NCBI GenBank assembly: GCA_028375605.1
Contig: JAONGR010000001.1
Location: 124,001 to 188,000 of the forward strand
Reading direction: 5' to 3'
DNA length: 64,000 bases
From: Arcobacteraceae bacterium
Lineage (GTDB): Bacteria; Campylobacterota; Campylobacteria; Campylobacterales; Arcobacteraceae
Shown here: in pieces, positions 10,144 through 19,363 of the stretch
How the letters are laid out: each line of letters begins with the position of its first letter
How positions within the stretch are numbered: the stretch's first letter is position 1
Made by a program: the position numbers and the translations under genes
Notes under the pieces: model-generated
What the model saw: the letters and a program-made list of their open reading frames with translations, nothing else
The model's database searches: none
Told to the model about the DNA's origin: nothing

Positions 10144-11443
10144 TTGTCACCTCCATGAGCCCTTTGACTATTGATTCATAAGTATAAAGATCATTCATGC
10201 CTTGTGATAAAAAAGATTTAATTTTCTCTTTTTTTTGTAAAGCACTATCTAGTTCTTTATCCATACCTCTTTTGTAAGCACCAATTCTTATAAGTACTTC
10301 ATTCTCGTTTATTAAAGATAATACCCTTTTTAACTTTAAAAATCTATTATATTGCTCCTTAGGGACAACTTTATCTATTACCCTTGAGGCACTTTGTAAA
10401 AGATCTATAGGGGGATAAAAGCCCTCTTCTGTTAGTTTTCGAGTCAATACAATATGCCCATCCAAGATTGATCTACTTTGATCAGCAATAGGATCGCTCA
10501 AATCATCTCCATCAACAAGAACCGTAAAAAAAGCCGTTATAGTTCCTTTTGTATTCGAACCAGCTCTCTCCATTAGTTGTGGCAAAAGTGCAAATACAGA
10601 AGGTGGATAACCTCTTTGAGTAGGTGGTTCTCCTGTACTTAGACCTATCTCTCTTTGTGCCATAGCAAATCTAGTTACGGAATCCATCATTAATAAAACA
10701 TCATGTCCTTGATCTCTAAAAAATTCTGCAATAGCCATTGCAGTAAAGGCTGCATATTTTCTCATTAATGATGATTCATCACTTGTTGCAGTTACTATTA
10801 CAGTATTTTCAAGATTATTACCTAAATTATAGTGAATAAATTCAGGAATTTCTCTCCCTCTTTCTCCCACAAGTGCAATAACTTTAATTTTTGCAACACT
10901 TCCTTTAACAATCATACCCATCAACGTAGATTTTCCAACTCCTGAACCTGCAAAAATACCTACCTTTTGTCCTTTTCCACAAGTAAGCATAGAATCTATA
11001 GCTTTTACACCTGTTGAAAACTGCTGATCTATAATACCTCTATCTAAAGGAGATATAGTCGCTTTATTAATAGACGAACTTTCATTAACATCTCTTAATT
11101 TACCATGTTTATCAATTGGTTCACCTAAAGCATTCACAACACGACCAAGTAATCCATAGCCACATTTTACACTTAAACCTTCTTTCTTTAAAAAAACTTT
11201 ATCTCCTATTGTAAAACCATCTATAAACGAAAAAGGAACAATAGTAAAAAGCTTTTCTGAGATAGAAGCAATCATCCCTAGTACACTATATGACCTTTCC
11301 TCTGATTCAATATTTACAATATCACCAATAGCAACATCCAATCCATTTGCCACGATAGTTGTAGAATTAATATTTACAATTCTTCCAAAAGGTACATATA
11401 AATTATCAGAATCAATTTGATCTATAAAATTATCAATTGTCAT
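10136..11443 (-). CDS. fliI: Flagellum-specific ATPase FliI
   Basis: FliI is the cytoplasmic hexameric ATPase that helps unfold and deliver export substrates. The 435-residue protein shows Walker A 'GSGVGKST' near 166-173, Walker B 'VLLMMDS' near 248 and the signature 'DGDDLSDPIADQSRSILDGH', all matching the F1-beta-like family. The N-terminal beta-barrel domain is present. The ATG overlaps the stop of the upstream TPR gene by one base. No clear fliJ follows or precedes it, which is unusual because fliJ normally sits beside fliI or fliH. Confidence 0.95.
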   Translation of the reverse strand: MTIDNFIDQIDSDNLYVPFGRIVNINSTTIVANGLDVAIGDIVNIESEERSYSVLGMIASISEKLFTIVPFSFIDGFTIGDKVFLKKEGLSVKCGYGLLGRVVNALGEPIDKHGKLRDVNESSSINKATISPLDRGIIDQQFSTGVKAIDSMLTCGKGQKVGIFAGSGVGKSTLMGMIVKGSVAKIKVIALVGERGREIPEFIHYNLGNNLENTVIVTATSDESSLMRKYAAFTAMAIAEFFRDQGHDVLLMMDSVTRFAMAQREIGLSTGEPPTQRGYPPSVFALLPQLMERAGSNTKGTITAFFTVLVDGDDLSDPIADQSRSILDGHIVLTRKLTEEGFYPPIDLLQSASRVIDKVVPKEQYNRFLKLKRVLSLINENEVLIRIGAYKRGMDKELDSALQKKEKIKSFLSQGMNDLYTYESIVKGLMEVTND

Positions 11444-13467
11444 TATAATTTATCACACATTTTTTTATAGAAGCTATCAGTATTCTTTAAATTCTGGCAT
11501 TTTTTTATAGTAGCTTTATATCTATTATTTTTCTTTTGAAATTCATAGATCTTTGCAATTTCATAATATATACGAGCTTTATCATCATTTGTAATATCCC
11601 GATCAATACTTTTTCCATCTTTAAGTCTTTTTATATTTAATGCATATTTTAAATAACCTAAAGAAGTTTCATAATCATCATCAAGTTTTGCATATTTGGC
11701 TAGTTCTATTTCAACAAAAGGAGAATAGATTCGAGCATTCATATCATTTTGTTTTTCATAAAGTTTATTTAAAATTGAGATAGCCTCTTCCTCTTCGTTT
11801 TCTTTTAATAGATATAAATAATATTCATAATAAAAGTCTATAATTAAAGGATTATTTTCATTGTTGATAACAAATTCTTGATTTGCTCTTGCGTAAGCAA
11901 AAAAGTTTTGCATACTTAAAGGATTGTTTTTCTGTGTATTAATAAGAAATCTATATAAAAATTCGTCTGATAATAATTTTGAGTCACTAAACATATCTAA
12001 TTTTTGAGAGAAACTTTGTGCATCTTCAAATTTATTTAATGCTATAGCAATTTTTTCCAAATAAAAATAAATTTCACTATTTTGTGCTTTTCCATAAGCA
12101 TTTTTAGCAATTATATATGCTCTTTCTTCTGGGAGATCAAGCATACAACTAAACATACTATGGATATTTTTCTTGTCTTGAATTAATAACAAAAGCACAT
12201 CATCTGAAACATCTTTGATAACATTATTTAATTGTTTACATTGTTTTGTTTCTAAATAAAATTGTACCATTCTTGAATTTACTATATTATAAATCTGTTC
12301 AATACTTTCATATCCAAATCTTCTTATAATCGAATGATAAATACTATTATATATTTTACGCATTCGTATAATTTGTTCATACTTTTCATCTTCTATTGCA
12401 TTTAAAAGTTCTTGCATCATTGCTTTATATTGCATAGATTCGTATGCACTATATTTGGCAGCAATCATTGCTGGTTCAAACTTACCCTCTCTCATAATAA
12501 TTTCATCAAGATACATTTTTGATCTAGTTAAATAAGGATTATTCCCCTTCATTTGAATAAGTTCTTCATAAATATTTTTAGCTAAGGGCAAATATTCTTT
12601 TTCAAATCCAGCTATCTCCATATACGTATTTGCTAATTTAAATTTAAAACTATCAATACTATCTGTTTCACTTGCATTTAAAATAAGTTTCTTAAGAATA
12701 TCAATAGCAAACTTTGGCATCTCTGACTTCACCAATTTGTCAACTTTTTTTAATGCCTTATAACTATCATTAGCATAGTAATCAATATTTTTATTTAGAA
12801 CTTTTTGAACAAGGGTAAATGCTTCTTCTCTTTGCTTATTAGCAATATAAGCATCATATAATTCATCTGCAATAATAGTTGCAACCTCAAGGCTAGTGGT
12901 ATTTACTAACTCTTTTCTTAATATTTTGATTGCTTTATTATAATTTCTACTATCCATATAAATTTGAGCATATGCAACTTTTCCATATACTTTTGATAAG
13001 GGATCATCAAAGCTATATTCAATAGCTTTAGCATAATATTCTGCTTCTTTTGGTTTGTTAACTCTCAGTTTAATTAATACCAATAATCGATATGCTTCTA
13101 GTAAATCATTTTGATTTATAGTTGAATTATTTATCGAAGTTTCTAATAATACATTTGCTTGGTCAGATTTATCACTTGTATTTAATTTATACAATATTTC
13201 ATTTTTAAGTAAAACTGCAGTTGACTCTAATATTTTAACTTTATTAGTATTTACAAATAGATTAATATTTTTTAAGGCAAGTTCTAATTGCCCCTCTTTA
13301 ACATATCTTCTAATCGTTTTAAGCTTATTACTTGCACCGACAATTTTCTCTTTCTGATCCTGTGAAATTTGTGTTAAATCTTCATTAATAAAACTATAAT
13401 AAAAATCTTTTTTAGCTTCACTTGTAGCTAAAAAAATTAAAAGTAAAAAAAATATTTTATTAATCAT
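11443..13467 (-). CDS. Exported TPR-repeat protein of the flagellar cluster
   Basis: The 674-residue protein begins with a Sec-type signal peptide (Lys-Lys near the start, a hydrophobic core and a small-residue cleavage region around residue 18). The rest is nearly all alpha-helical, with repeated Tyr/Ala/Leu helix pairs such as 'AEYYAKAIEY' and 'YETSLGYLKYALNIK' that look like TPR repeats. No enzymatic motif is seen. It lies between flhB and fliI with one-base overlap, so it is almost surely flagellar. In Campylobacter, the exported TPR proteins PflA and PflB build periplasmic motor scaffold disks; this gene could be a PflA-type counterpart, but that is inference from location, export signal and repeat type only. 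Confidence 0.7.
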   Translation of the reverse strand: MINKIFFLLLIFLATSEAKKDFYYSFINEDLTQISQDQKEKIVGASNKLKTIRRYVKEGQLELALKNINLFVNTNKVKILESTAVLLKNEILYKLNTSDKSDQANVLLETSINNSTINQNDLLEAYRLLVLIKLRVNKPKEAEYYAKAIEYSFDDPLSKVYGKVAYAQIYMDSRNYNKAIKILRKELVNTTSLEVATIIADELYDAYIANKQREEAFTLVQKVLNKNIDYYANDSYKALKKVDKLVKSEMPKFAIDILKKLILNASETDSIDSFKFKLANTYMEIAGFEKEYLPLAKNIYEELIQMKGNNPYLTRSKMYLDEIIMREGKFEPAMIAAKYSAYESMQYKAMMQELLNAIEDEKYEQIIRMRKIYNSIYHSIIRRFGYESIEQIYNIVNSRMVQFYLETKQCKQLNNVIKDVSDDVLLLLIQDKKNIHSMFSCMLDLPEERAYIIAKNAYGKAQNSEIYFYLEKIAIALNKFEDAQSFSQKLDMFSDSKLLSDEFLYRFLINTQKNNPLSMQNFFAYARANQEFVINNENNPLIIDFYYEYYLYLLKENEEEEAISILNKLYEKQNDMNARIYSPFVEIELAKYAKLDDDYETSLGYLKYALNIKRLKDGKSIDRDITNDDKARIYYEIAKIYEFQKKNNRYKATIKKCQNLKNTDSFYKKMCDKL

Positions 13468-13481
13468 CTTTTATCTATCCT

Positions 13482-14528
13482 TTATTTATTATTTAGATTA
13501 TACACAAAAGTAAATATTTCTGCAATAGCTTTGTATAAACCTTCTGGAATCTCTTGTTCAACTTCAACTTGTTCATATAAAGCTCGAGCAAGTACAGGGT
13601 CTTCAACAATTGGAATTTTACTCTCTAACGCAATATCTTTAATTCTTAGTGCAAGGAAATTAATACCTTTAGCTAAAACAATTGGAGCTTCTGATTTATC
13701 TTTATCATATTTTAATGCAACAGCATAGTTTGTTGGATTTGTAATAACTACATCAGCATCTGGTACATCTGCCATCATTCTTTGCTTTGACATTTTCATC
13801 TGTATTTGACGAATCCTACCTTTTACAAGGGGATCACCCTCCATTTGTTTGTGTTCATCTTTAATCTCTTGTTTAGACATTTTTAATTGTTTAAAATAAT
13901 AATGTCTTGTAAAAAAGAAGTCAATTATTGCAAAAATGATTATGATAAATAAAATTGTTAACAAAAAATATAAAATAAGAATCATCATTGATTCTAAAGC
14001 GGCCTCTATTTCCTTATTCATCATAGCTAATATACTATCCCAAACTATTGCTAAAATTATTAGCATAATAATAAAGATCAAAATTAATTTGGCAGTCAGT
14101 TTTAAAGCCTCTAGAGCTTTTTTAGCACTAAAAATATTTTTAAATCCACTAAGGGGACTTATTTTCTCCAATTTAATTTTTAAAGGTGTAAATACAAAAC
14201 CAAATTGCATTACATTAAAAATAACTCCTAAAAACAATACTAAAAAAAATAAAGGTAACATTCCAATAAGCATTACTTTAATTATTGTACTTGTTATCTC
14301 GTAATAAATTTTGCCATTTAATTCTGACCCTATAAAAGAATAAATATATATTATAGTTTTCTCTATTTCTTGAAAAAAAGAACCTGCAAAAAAAAGTAGA
14401 TAGATTGAAGTAAAAAATAAAATCGCAGCTCCTGGAACTTCAGCAGATTTAGGGACATTCCCTTCTGCTTTAGAATCTTGAATTTTCTTACCAGTGGCCT
14501 CTTCGGTTTTTTCTTCTTCTTCTGCCAT
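13482..14528 (-). CDS. flhB: Flagellar export switch protein FlhB
   Basis: FlhB switches export specificity from rod/hook to filament substrates through self-cleavage in its cytoplasmic domain. The 348-residue protein has four membrane helices in the first ~210 residues, then the linker and the C-terminal domain. The N-terminal 'EEKTEEATGKKIQDSKAEG' motif is typical. The cleavage site reads NPTN at residues 264-267 instead of the near-invariant NPTH; the Asn and Pro flanking the scissile bond are kept. It starts 9 bases after fliR. See the separate finding on the altered site. Confidence 0.94.
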   Translation of the reverse strand: MAEEEEKTEEATGKKIQDSKAEGNVPKSAEVPGAAILFFTSIYLLFFAGSFFQEIEKTIIYIYSFIGSELNGKIYYEITSTIIKVMLIGMLPLFFLVLFLGVIFNVMQFGFVFTPLKIKLEKISPLSGFKNIFSAKKALEALKLTAKLILIFIIMLIILAIVWDSILAMMNKEIEAALESMMILILYFLLTILFIIIIFAIIDFFFTRHYYFKQLKMSKQEIKDEHKQMEGDPLVKGRIRQIQMKMSKQRMMADVPDADVVITNPTNYAVALKYDKDKSEAPIVLAKGINFLALRIKDIALESKIPIVEDPVLARALYEQVEVEQEIPEGLYKAIAEIFTFVYNLNNK

Positions 14529-14537
14529 AGTTACACT

Positions 14538-15293
14538 CTAATATTCAAATTTAGAAATAAAATAATTATTAAAACTATCAACAAAAATATCTAAACCAAA
14601 CATTAAAAATATGAAAATCAATGCAAATTTAATTTGAAAAGTAATAACAAAAGGTGAAAATGCCGGCATTGATTTTGTACCATATGCATAATAAACATCA
14701 AGTATAAATCCAACAAAAAACAAAGGAAAAGCAAAAGCAAAAGCAAAAGCAAACATACGATTAATTTCACTTGATGCATATGCAATACCATCATAAGAGA
14801 ATAAGTTAAATGTACCTAATGAGACTTGTCCAAAGCTATCAGCTAACATATACAAGGTAACCTCATACATACCAGATTCTAAATAGATCACTAAAATTAC
14901 CATATATAAAAATCTACTAACTATACCTTGTTGTGTACCTGTAGCAGGATCAAACATATTAGCCATTGATAATGCCGTAGCATAACCAATTAAATCTCCT
15001 ATAATTTGAATTGCAGAAAATATTATTTGCACTAAAAATGAAGCAACTAAGCCTAATGTAATTTCACTAATTAGTGCTAATAAAAATGTTTCTTCTGTAA
15101 TAGATGTACTTTCATAATCAATTAAAGGAAAAATAAAAATAGTTAAATAAAAAGAGATTGCAATACGAATAGTTGGATTAACAGTTTTATGACCAACAAT
15201 TGGCATAAAAGCCATAAAGCTTAATATACGAGCTAGTAGAAGTAAAAATGCAAATACTGTCTGTTGATCTAATAAAGATATTAACTCTTGCAA
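14538..15293 (-). CDS. fliR: Flagellar export gate protein FliR
   Basis: FliR is a core membrane component of the export gate together with FliP and FliQ, which are not in this window. The 251-residue protein is highly hydrophobic with five to six helices and the expected 'ARILSFMAFMPIVGHKTVNPTIR' region near the N-terminus. The start is TTG at 15293, preceded by AAAGG; no better ATG exists. A four-copy hexanucleotide repeat at 14727-14750 encodes alternating Phe-Ala residues in one membrane helix. It is adjacent to flhB on one side and the fliK-type gene on the other. Confidence 0.92.
   Translation of the reverse strand: MQELISLLDQQTVFAFLLLLARILSFMAFMPIVGHKTVNPTIRIAISFYLTIFIFPLIDYESTSITEETFLLALISEITLGLVASFLVQIIFSAIQIIGDLIGYATALSMANMFDPATGTQQGIVSRFLYMVILVIYLESGMYEVTLYMLADSFGQVSLGTFNLFSYDGIAYASSEINRMFAFAFAFAFPLFFVGFILDVYYAYGTKSMPAFSPFVITFQIKFALIFIFLMFGLDIFVDSFNNYFISKFEY
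14727..14750. repeat. Hexanucleotide tandem repeat inside fliR
   Basis: Four perfect copies of AAAAGC on the plus strand (GCTTTT in the coding sense) encode a Phe-Ala run inside a FliR membrane helix. Because the unit is six bases, gain or loss of a unit keeps the reading frame but adds or removes two residues from the helix. Confidence 0.85.
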
Positions 15294-15304
15294 TCGATTA
15301 CCTT

Positions 15305-17374
15305 TTACATATAATCGTTGTTTTCAATTATTTCTTGTTCTTCATTATTATTAGATTCTGCGTCTGCATTTTGATTATTATTTTGATTATTATGATCTTG
15401 ATTATTGTTACCATGAGTAAATTCATTATCTGAACTTTTACCTTCCATACTAAAGTTAATAGATACATTGGAGCTATCATTAAACTGTCGTTGTATTGCC
15501 GATTGTAATGCTACTTTATTTTCACTAAAAGCTTCCATTGTATTAGAGTTACTTAAATTCATACTAACACTTAAACTATTATCAACTTTATTCGCTTTCA
15601 TGATAATTGAAATTGATCCTAAGTTTGCAGGATTTAAATTTACTCTAAAGGCAGTTACAGGAGGTTTATAATTAAGATACATATTACGGGCAACATCATT
15701 CATAAAAGTACCCATTTTCTGTTGCGCACCGATAATCTTACTCTGAAAACTCGGAACTATTTCTTTTGGAACTACCATCTCAACTATTTCAATATTCTTT
15801 TTTGACTGATTATTTATTACATTATTAATATCTTTAGTTACAACTGAAGTTTGCTCTTTTATAATTAATTCGGATTCTATCTTCTGATTAATTAAGGCCT
15901 TATTTAAAGACTTATTATCAATCAATGTACTTGCATTTAATTCTAATGTTTTAGACTTGGAAATAGGCTTTTTACCTTTTTCTTCTTCATGCGATACTTT
16001 TGTATCTTTCAGATTTAAATCTAATTTTTCAGCACTCTGTTTAACTGAATCTATAGATTTTTTTTCTATTATATTATTCTTTGCGTCTTTCATTTGTTCT
16101 AAACTAGTTTTATCTTTTGTTACTTTTTGTGCAGTTAAAAACATAGCTGCTAGTAATGGTTTTTTTAAATTCTCATCAATATCTTCAGTATTTTCTACAA
16201 TTTTACTAAGAGATTCTAAATTTTCTTTTTTTAAGGTATTCACAATAATTATTTCCGAAGCTTTTTCTTTTATATTTACAACTGAATCTTCAATTACCAA
16301 AGTTTTATATTCTATTTTTGTCTCTAAGTCTTTTAGGTGATTATTTGAGGTGTTGTTTTTTTTATTGTTTATATCTTCTTTATTCAAAAGATCTTTAATA
16401 TCATCTACACTCATATCTATAACAGATAGATTTTTGTCAATTTCATTCTTAACTTCTATTGTATTCTCAGAATCTTTAGTTATATCCAATTCTGATTTAG
16501 CATCATTCAAACCAGGATTATCATTTAATGATAATTCTTTTTGTAGTGTATTAACACTCTCTTTTATGAGACTAACTTCTTTTTGTATTATAGAATCTTG
16601 ATTATTAGTTATTGTTTTGTTTTTCGAAATAACTTCTGATTCATTTTTAATTACTTTTATACTGTCACTAACAATCTCAAGCTTTTTATTAATCACACTT
16701 TGTAAATTATCTTTTCCAATAATATCCGTAATTTTGTTTTCTACAATTTTCTCTACAGTATTTTTTAATTCATTTGTACTTATTGGTTTATCTTGGTCGG
16801 TAGTTAATACATCTTTGGCTGCACTAACAACTATATCAACAAGTTTATCAACTAACTTTTGTATCGATTCATCAGAAGTATTATTACTAACATTTTTAGG
16901 ATCATTAACTTGACTTTTAATATCTTTTGCTTCATTTTCCTCAGAAGTTGAGATTTCATTTGTGTGAGTATTGTCAATTTTTATTTTTGGATCAATATTT
17001 GATTTTAACTCTTGATTTATATCTACTTTTTTACTGTCATTAACTTTAATTTTTGATTCATTAACAGTATTATTATTGATCTCTTTAATTACTGATTCTT
17101 TTGTATTTTGAATAGTTGTTTCGTTTAGTTTTATTTCTACTTTCGAATTTTTAAGAATCTCTTTTTCTCTATCCGTATTATTTATGTCTTTTTTTGTATT
17201 TTCTGATGTTACATCATTTAACGTTACAGCTTTTTTTGCATCATTCATCATAGAATCAAAAAGAGACGTTCTTTCTATTTTTTTCGTAGAATCTAATGAT
17301 TTTATGGACTTATCATTTGTTACTGTAGATTTACCTGTATTTTTGTCAAAATTTAATAATAGTTCTGCAGACAC
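15305..17374 (-). CDS. fliK: Flagellar hook-length control protein FliK
   Basis: FliK measures hook length and triggers the FlhB specificity switch. The first ~560 of 689 residues are low-complexity, Lys/Asn/Ser/Asp/Ile-rich and probably disordered, as expected for a molecular ruler. The C-terminal ~120 residues hold the conserved hook-length control domain, seen as 'FRVNLNPANLGSISI' followed by an amphipathic stretch and 'ALQSAIQRQF'. The tail is Asn/Gln-rich. The start is GTG at 17374 with AAGGA six bases upstream; an ATG two bases earlier is in another frame. It lies between flgC and fliR. Plus-strand ORFs across this gene are composition shadows. Confidence 0.85.
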   Translation of the reverse strand: MSAELLLNFDKNTGKSTVTNDKSIKSLDSTKKIERTSLFDSMMNDAKKAVTLNDVTSENTKKDINNTDREKEILKNSKVEIKLNETTIQNTKESVIKEINNNTVNESKIKVNDSKKVDINQELKSNIDPKIKIDNTHTNEISTSEENEAKDIKSQVNDPKNVSNNTSDESIQKLVDKLVDIVVSAAKDVLTTDQDKPISTNELKNTVEKIVENKITDIIGKDNLQSVINKKLEIVSDSIKVIKNESEVISKNKTITNNQDSIIQKEVSLIKESVNTLQKELSLNDNPGLNDAKSELDITKDSENTIEVKNEIDKNLSVIDMSVDDIKDLLNKEDINNKKNNTSNNHLKDLETKIEYKTLVIEDSVVNIKEKASEIIIVNTLKKENLESLSKIVENTEDIDENLKKPLLAAMFLTAQKVTKDKTSLEQMKDAKNNIIEKKSIDSVKQSAEKLDLNLKDTKVSHEEEKGKKPISKSKTLELNASTLIDNKSLNKALINQKIESELIIKEQTSVVTKDINNVINNQSKKNIEIVEMVVPKEIVPSFQSKIIGAQQKMGTFMNDVARNMYLNYKPPVTAFRVNLNPANLGSISIIMKANKVDNSLSVSMNLSNSNTMEAFSENKVALQSAIQRQFNDSSNVSINFSMEGKSSDNEFTHGNNNQDHNNQNNNQNADAESNNNEEQEIIENNDYM

Positions 17375-17384
17375 ATAAGATCCT

Positions 17385-17837
17385 TTACATTTTAATTATA
17401 TCAAGAGTTTTTGTATCCATCTCTTTTTGAGTTGTAAATGCTGACACATTTGCTTCATAAGAACGCATTGCTTCAATTAAATCTACCATTTCTATTACAG
17501 GATTTATATTAGGGTATGCAACATATCCTTCATTATTAGCATCGGGATGATCAGGTTCGTATTTTAAAATTGCTTCATCTTTAGAATCGATTATTTCTTT
17601 TACAGCAACACCACGTAACGATAAAGAATCCATTTTTTCAGATGATTTTTTAGGAGAATTATCTTTTGTGGAATTTAATAAAATTTCCTCAAATACGACA
17701 TTTTGTTTTTTATAAGGACCACCATCAGTTGTATGAGTAGTTTGAGCATTTGCGATATTTGAACTCACCATATTAATTCTTGTTCTTTGTGCTGACATAC
17801 CTGATGTAGCAATATTATATCCATCAAAAAAACTCAT
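17385..17837 (-). CDS. flgC: Flagellar proximal rod protein FlgC
   Basis: FlgC is a structural protein of the proximal rod. The 150-residue protein has the rod/hook N-terminal helix with 'SGMSAQRTRINMVSSNIANAQTT', the ANANT-like signature, and a C-terminal helix with 'MRSYEANVSAFTTQKEM'. 'GPYKKQNVVFEEIL' in the middle is typical of FlgC. The length is normal. It follows fliE with an 18-base gap, the usual flgB-flgC-fliE grouping except that flgB is 17 kb away in the same cluster. Confidence 0.94.
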   Translation of the reverse strand: MSFFDGYNIATSGMSAQRTRINMVSSNIANAQTTHTTDGGPYKKQNVVFEEILLNSTKDNSPKKSSEKMDSLSLRGVAVKEIIDSKDEAILKYEPDHPDANNEGYVAYPNINPVIEMVDLIEAMRSYEANVSAFTTQKEMDTKTLDIIKM

Positions 17838-17855
17838 AAATTATCCTTTATTATT

Positions 17856-18179
17856 TTATACTTGCATTGCCATAACTTGTTTAAATGCACTAAGGGCTTT
17901 ATTTTTAACCTCTAATCCTAACTTTAAACTTAGTTCAGCTTCTTCAATTTTTTGTACAGCTTCTTGTAAATTTTCAACTTTTCCAGTAGCTATATCACTC
18001 ATTGCATCATAAGCTTTTACTTGAGTTTGGTTTACTTCTTCAATAGAATTTTTGAGTACATTTGAAAATGATTGACTATTTTCTTTATTTTGAGACATAT
18101 CTGTTTTTAATCCAATAGAATCCAATAAAGAAATTTTATTATTATTTCCAAAAGAGTTTGAAACTTCTGATAACTTCAT
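17856..18179 (-). CDS. fliE: Flagellar MS ring-rod junction protein FliE
   Basis: FliE connects the MS ring to the proximal rod and is the first export substrate. The 107-residue protein is polar at the N-terminus, with 'SFSNVLKNSIEEVNQTQVKAYDAM' leading into the conserved C-terminal helix 'EAELSLKLGLEVKNKALSAFKQVM', ending in 'MQV'; these match the family closely. The position directly upstream of flgC supports the call. Confidence 0.93.
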   Translation of the reverse strand: MKLSEVSNSFGNNNKISLLDSIGLKTDMSQNKENSQSFSNVLKNSIEEVNQTQVKAYDAMSDIATGKVENLQEAVQKIEEAELSLKLGLEVKNKALSAFKQVMAMQV

Positions 18180-18196
18180 GCTATATCCTTTTAAAA

Positions 18197-18526
18197 TTAT
18201 TTATTACTATTTTTTCCACTTTGTATTGCAGCTTCTTGTATTGCTAAATCATTTACCAATGACTCTAAATTATCTGCATCTTTCTTAAAGGCAACACTGT
18301 TTTGTGTATTATCTAAATTTACTAATGAAATTGTCATTGACAACATAATATTTGCAACACCTTTAAAAAGTACAGTACTAATAACTATACCAAACATCAT
18401 CTCTAATGGTGTAAATATTGATGAATTTAAAACAAAAAAGATAAGTGAAGCAAAAAAAACTGTAGCAACATATGTATCAAATATTTTACTTTCAATCATA
18501 TGTTTTGAAAACTTTTCAATTATCAT
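18197..18526 (-). CDS. Small membrane protein downstream of flhG
   Basis: The 109-residue protein has two hydrophobic helices (about residues 18-38 and 41-66) joined by a short loop, then a polar C-terminal tail of about 40 residues that should be cytoplasmic. I do not recognise a named domain. Campylobacter jejuni carries a small integral membrane protein gene (Cj0062c) just after flhG and before fliA; this gene occupies the same relative position, so it may be its counterpart, but fliA does not follow here and fliE-flgC does. A role with FlhG in motor placement is only inferred from position. Confidence 0.65.
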   Translation of the reverse strand: MIIEKFSKHMIESKIFDTYVATVFFASLIFFVLNSSIFTPLEMMFGIVISTVLFKGVANIMLSMTISLVNLDNTQNSVAFKKDADNLESLVNDLAIQEAAIQSGKNSNK

Positions 18527-18532
18527 TTTAAA

Positions 18533-19348
18533 TTACCTTAAACTTTTTAACAAATTTTTAACAACTAAATTTAATTCTACTGATGCGATATCTTGTTTTA
18601 ATTCTTTCGCAAATAACTTTCTTAATCTTCCAGTTGTCGAAATACTATTCATTTGACTTATATTACCCATATATTGTACCATAAATTTTTCATTTAGTTT
18701 GTTTTTTAATGCTAAATTCTTTAGTGATTTTGTTATTGCTGCACCAACATCGTATTTCGCAGTAAAATTAAAACATAACATCAGCTTTCTTTTTTTTAAA
18801 CTTACCATTTTCATTAAAGCATAAACATCCGTTAATGCGCTAGGATCAGTTGTTGTAATAGCTAAGATATTATCTGTCAATTCTATAAATTCTTGAACTT
18901 GTTCATTTAAACCTGCCCCTGTATCAATAAGTAAAATATCATATTTATTTAAAGAACGTATATCATCAACCAATCTTGAAAAATGCATACTATTATTAAT
19001 ATTACTATACTGATAACCGCTTTTACCAGCAACTAATGTAATATTATGGTAACTAGTAGTAAGTAAAATATCATCTAATTCACATTCACCTTCTAAATAG
19101 TCAAAAAATGTTTTTTTAGGTTTGAGGTTAAACATCACCTGTAGATTAGAAAGTCCAATATCTGCATCGAGAACAACAACTTTTTTCTTTTCTTTAGAAA
19201 GTAAATATGCCATATTAGAGGTTAAAGTTGATTTTCCAACTCCCCCTTTACCTGATGTTACCACAACTATTTTAGTTTTTGAAGTAGAGTGAAGAGTCTT
19301 TGTTAAGGATACAAGTTTATTCGCTTGTGTCGAGATTTTATCAAACAA
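18533..19348 (-). CDS. flhG: Flagellar number regulator FlhG (MinD/ParA-like ATPase)
   Basis: FlhG is a membrane-associated MinD-like ATPase that limits flagellar number and in Campylobacter also influences division. The 271-residue protein has the deviant Walker A 'SGKGGVGKST' at 32-41, 'VLDADIGLSNL' (switch I region) and 'LLIDTGAG' (Walker B). The C-terminal tail could form a membrane-targeting amphipathic helix. The start is TTG at 19348, 15 bases after flhF ends; the Shine-Dalgarno is weak and no ATG fits better. The flhF-flhG order is the standard one. Confidence 0.92.
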   Translation of the reverse strand: MFDKISTQANKLVSLTKTLHSTSKTKIVVVTSGKGGVGKSTLTSNMAYLLSKEKKKVVVLDADIGLSNLQVMFNLKPKKTFFDYLEGECELDDILLTTSYHNITLVAGKSGYQYSNINNSMHFSRLVDDIRSLNKYDILLIDTGAGLNEQVQEFIELTDNILAITTTDPSALTDVYALMKMVSLKKRKLMLCFNFTAKYDVGAAITKSLKNLALKNKLNEKFMVQYMGNISQMNSISTTGRLRKLFAKELKQDIASVELNLVVKNLLKSLR

Positions 19349-19363
19349 TATATCTACTTACTA

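Noticed and set aside
15468-17378. Several plus-strand ORFs across the fliK region, one up to 127 residues
   Set aside because: They are antisense to a strongly biased Lys/Asn/Ser/Ile-rich gene, have Phe/Ser/Leu-rich composition expected of reversed codons, and lack ribosome binding sites.
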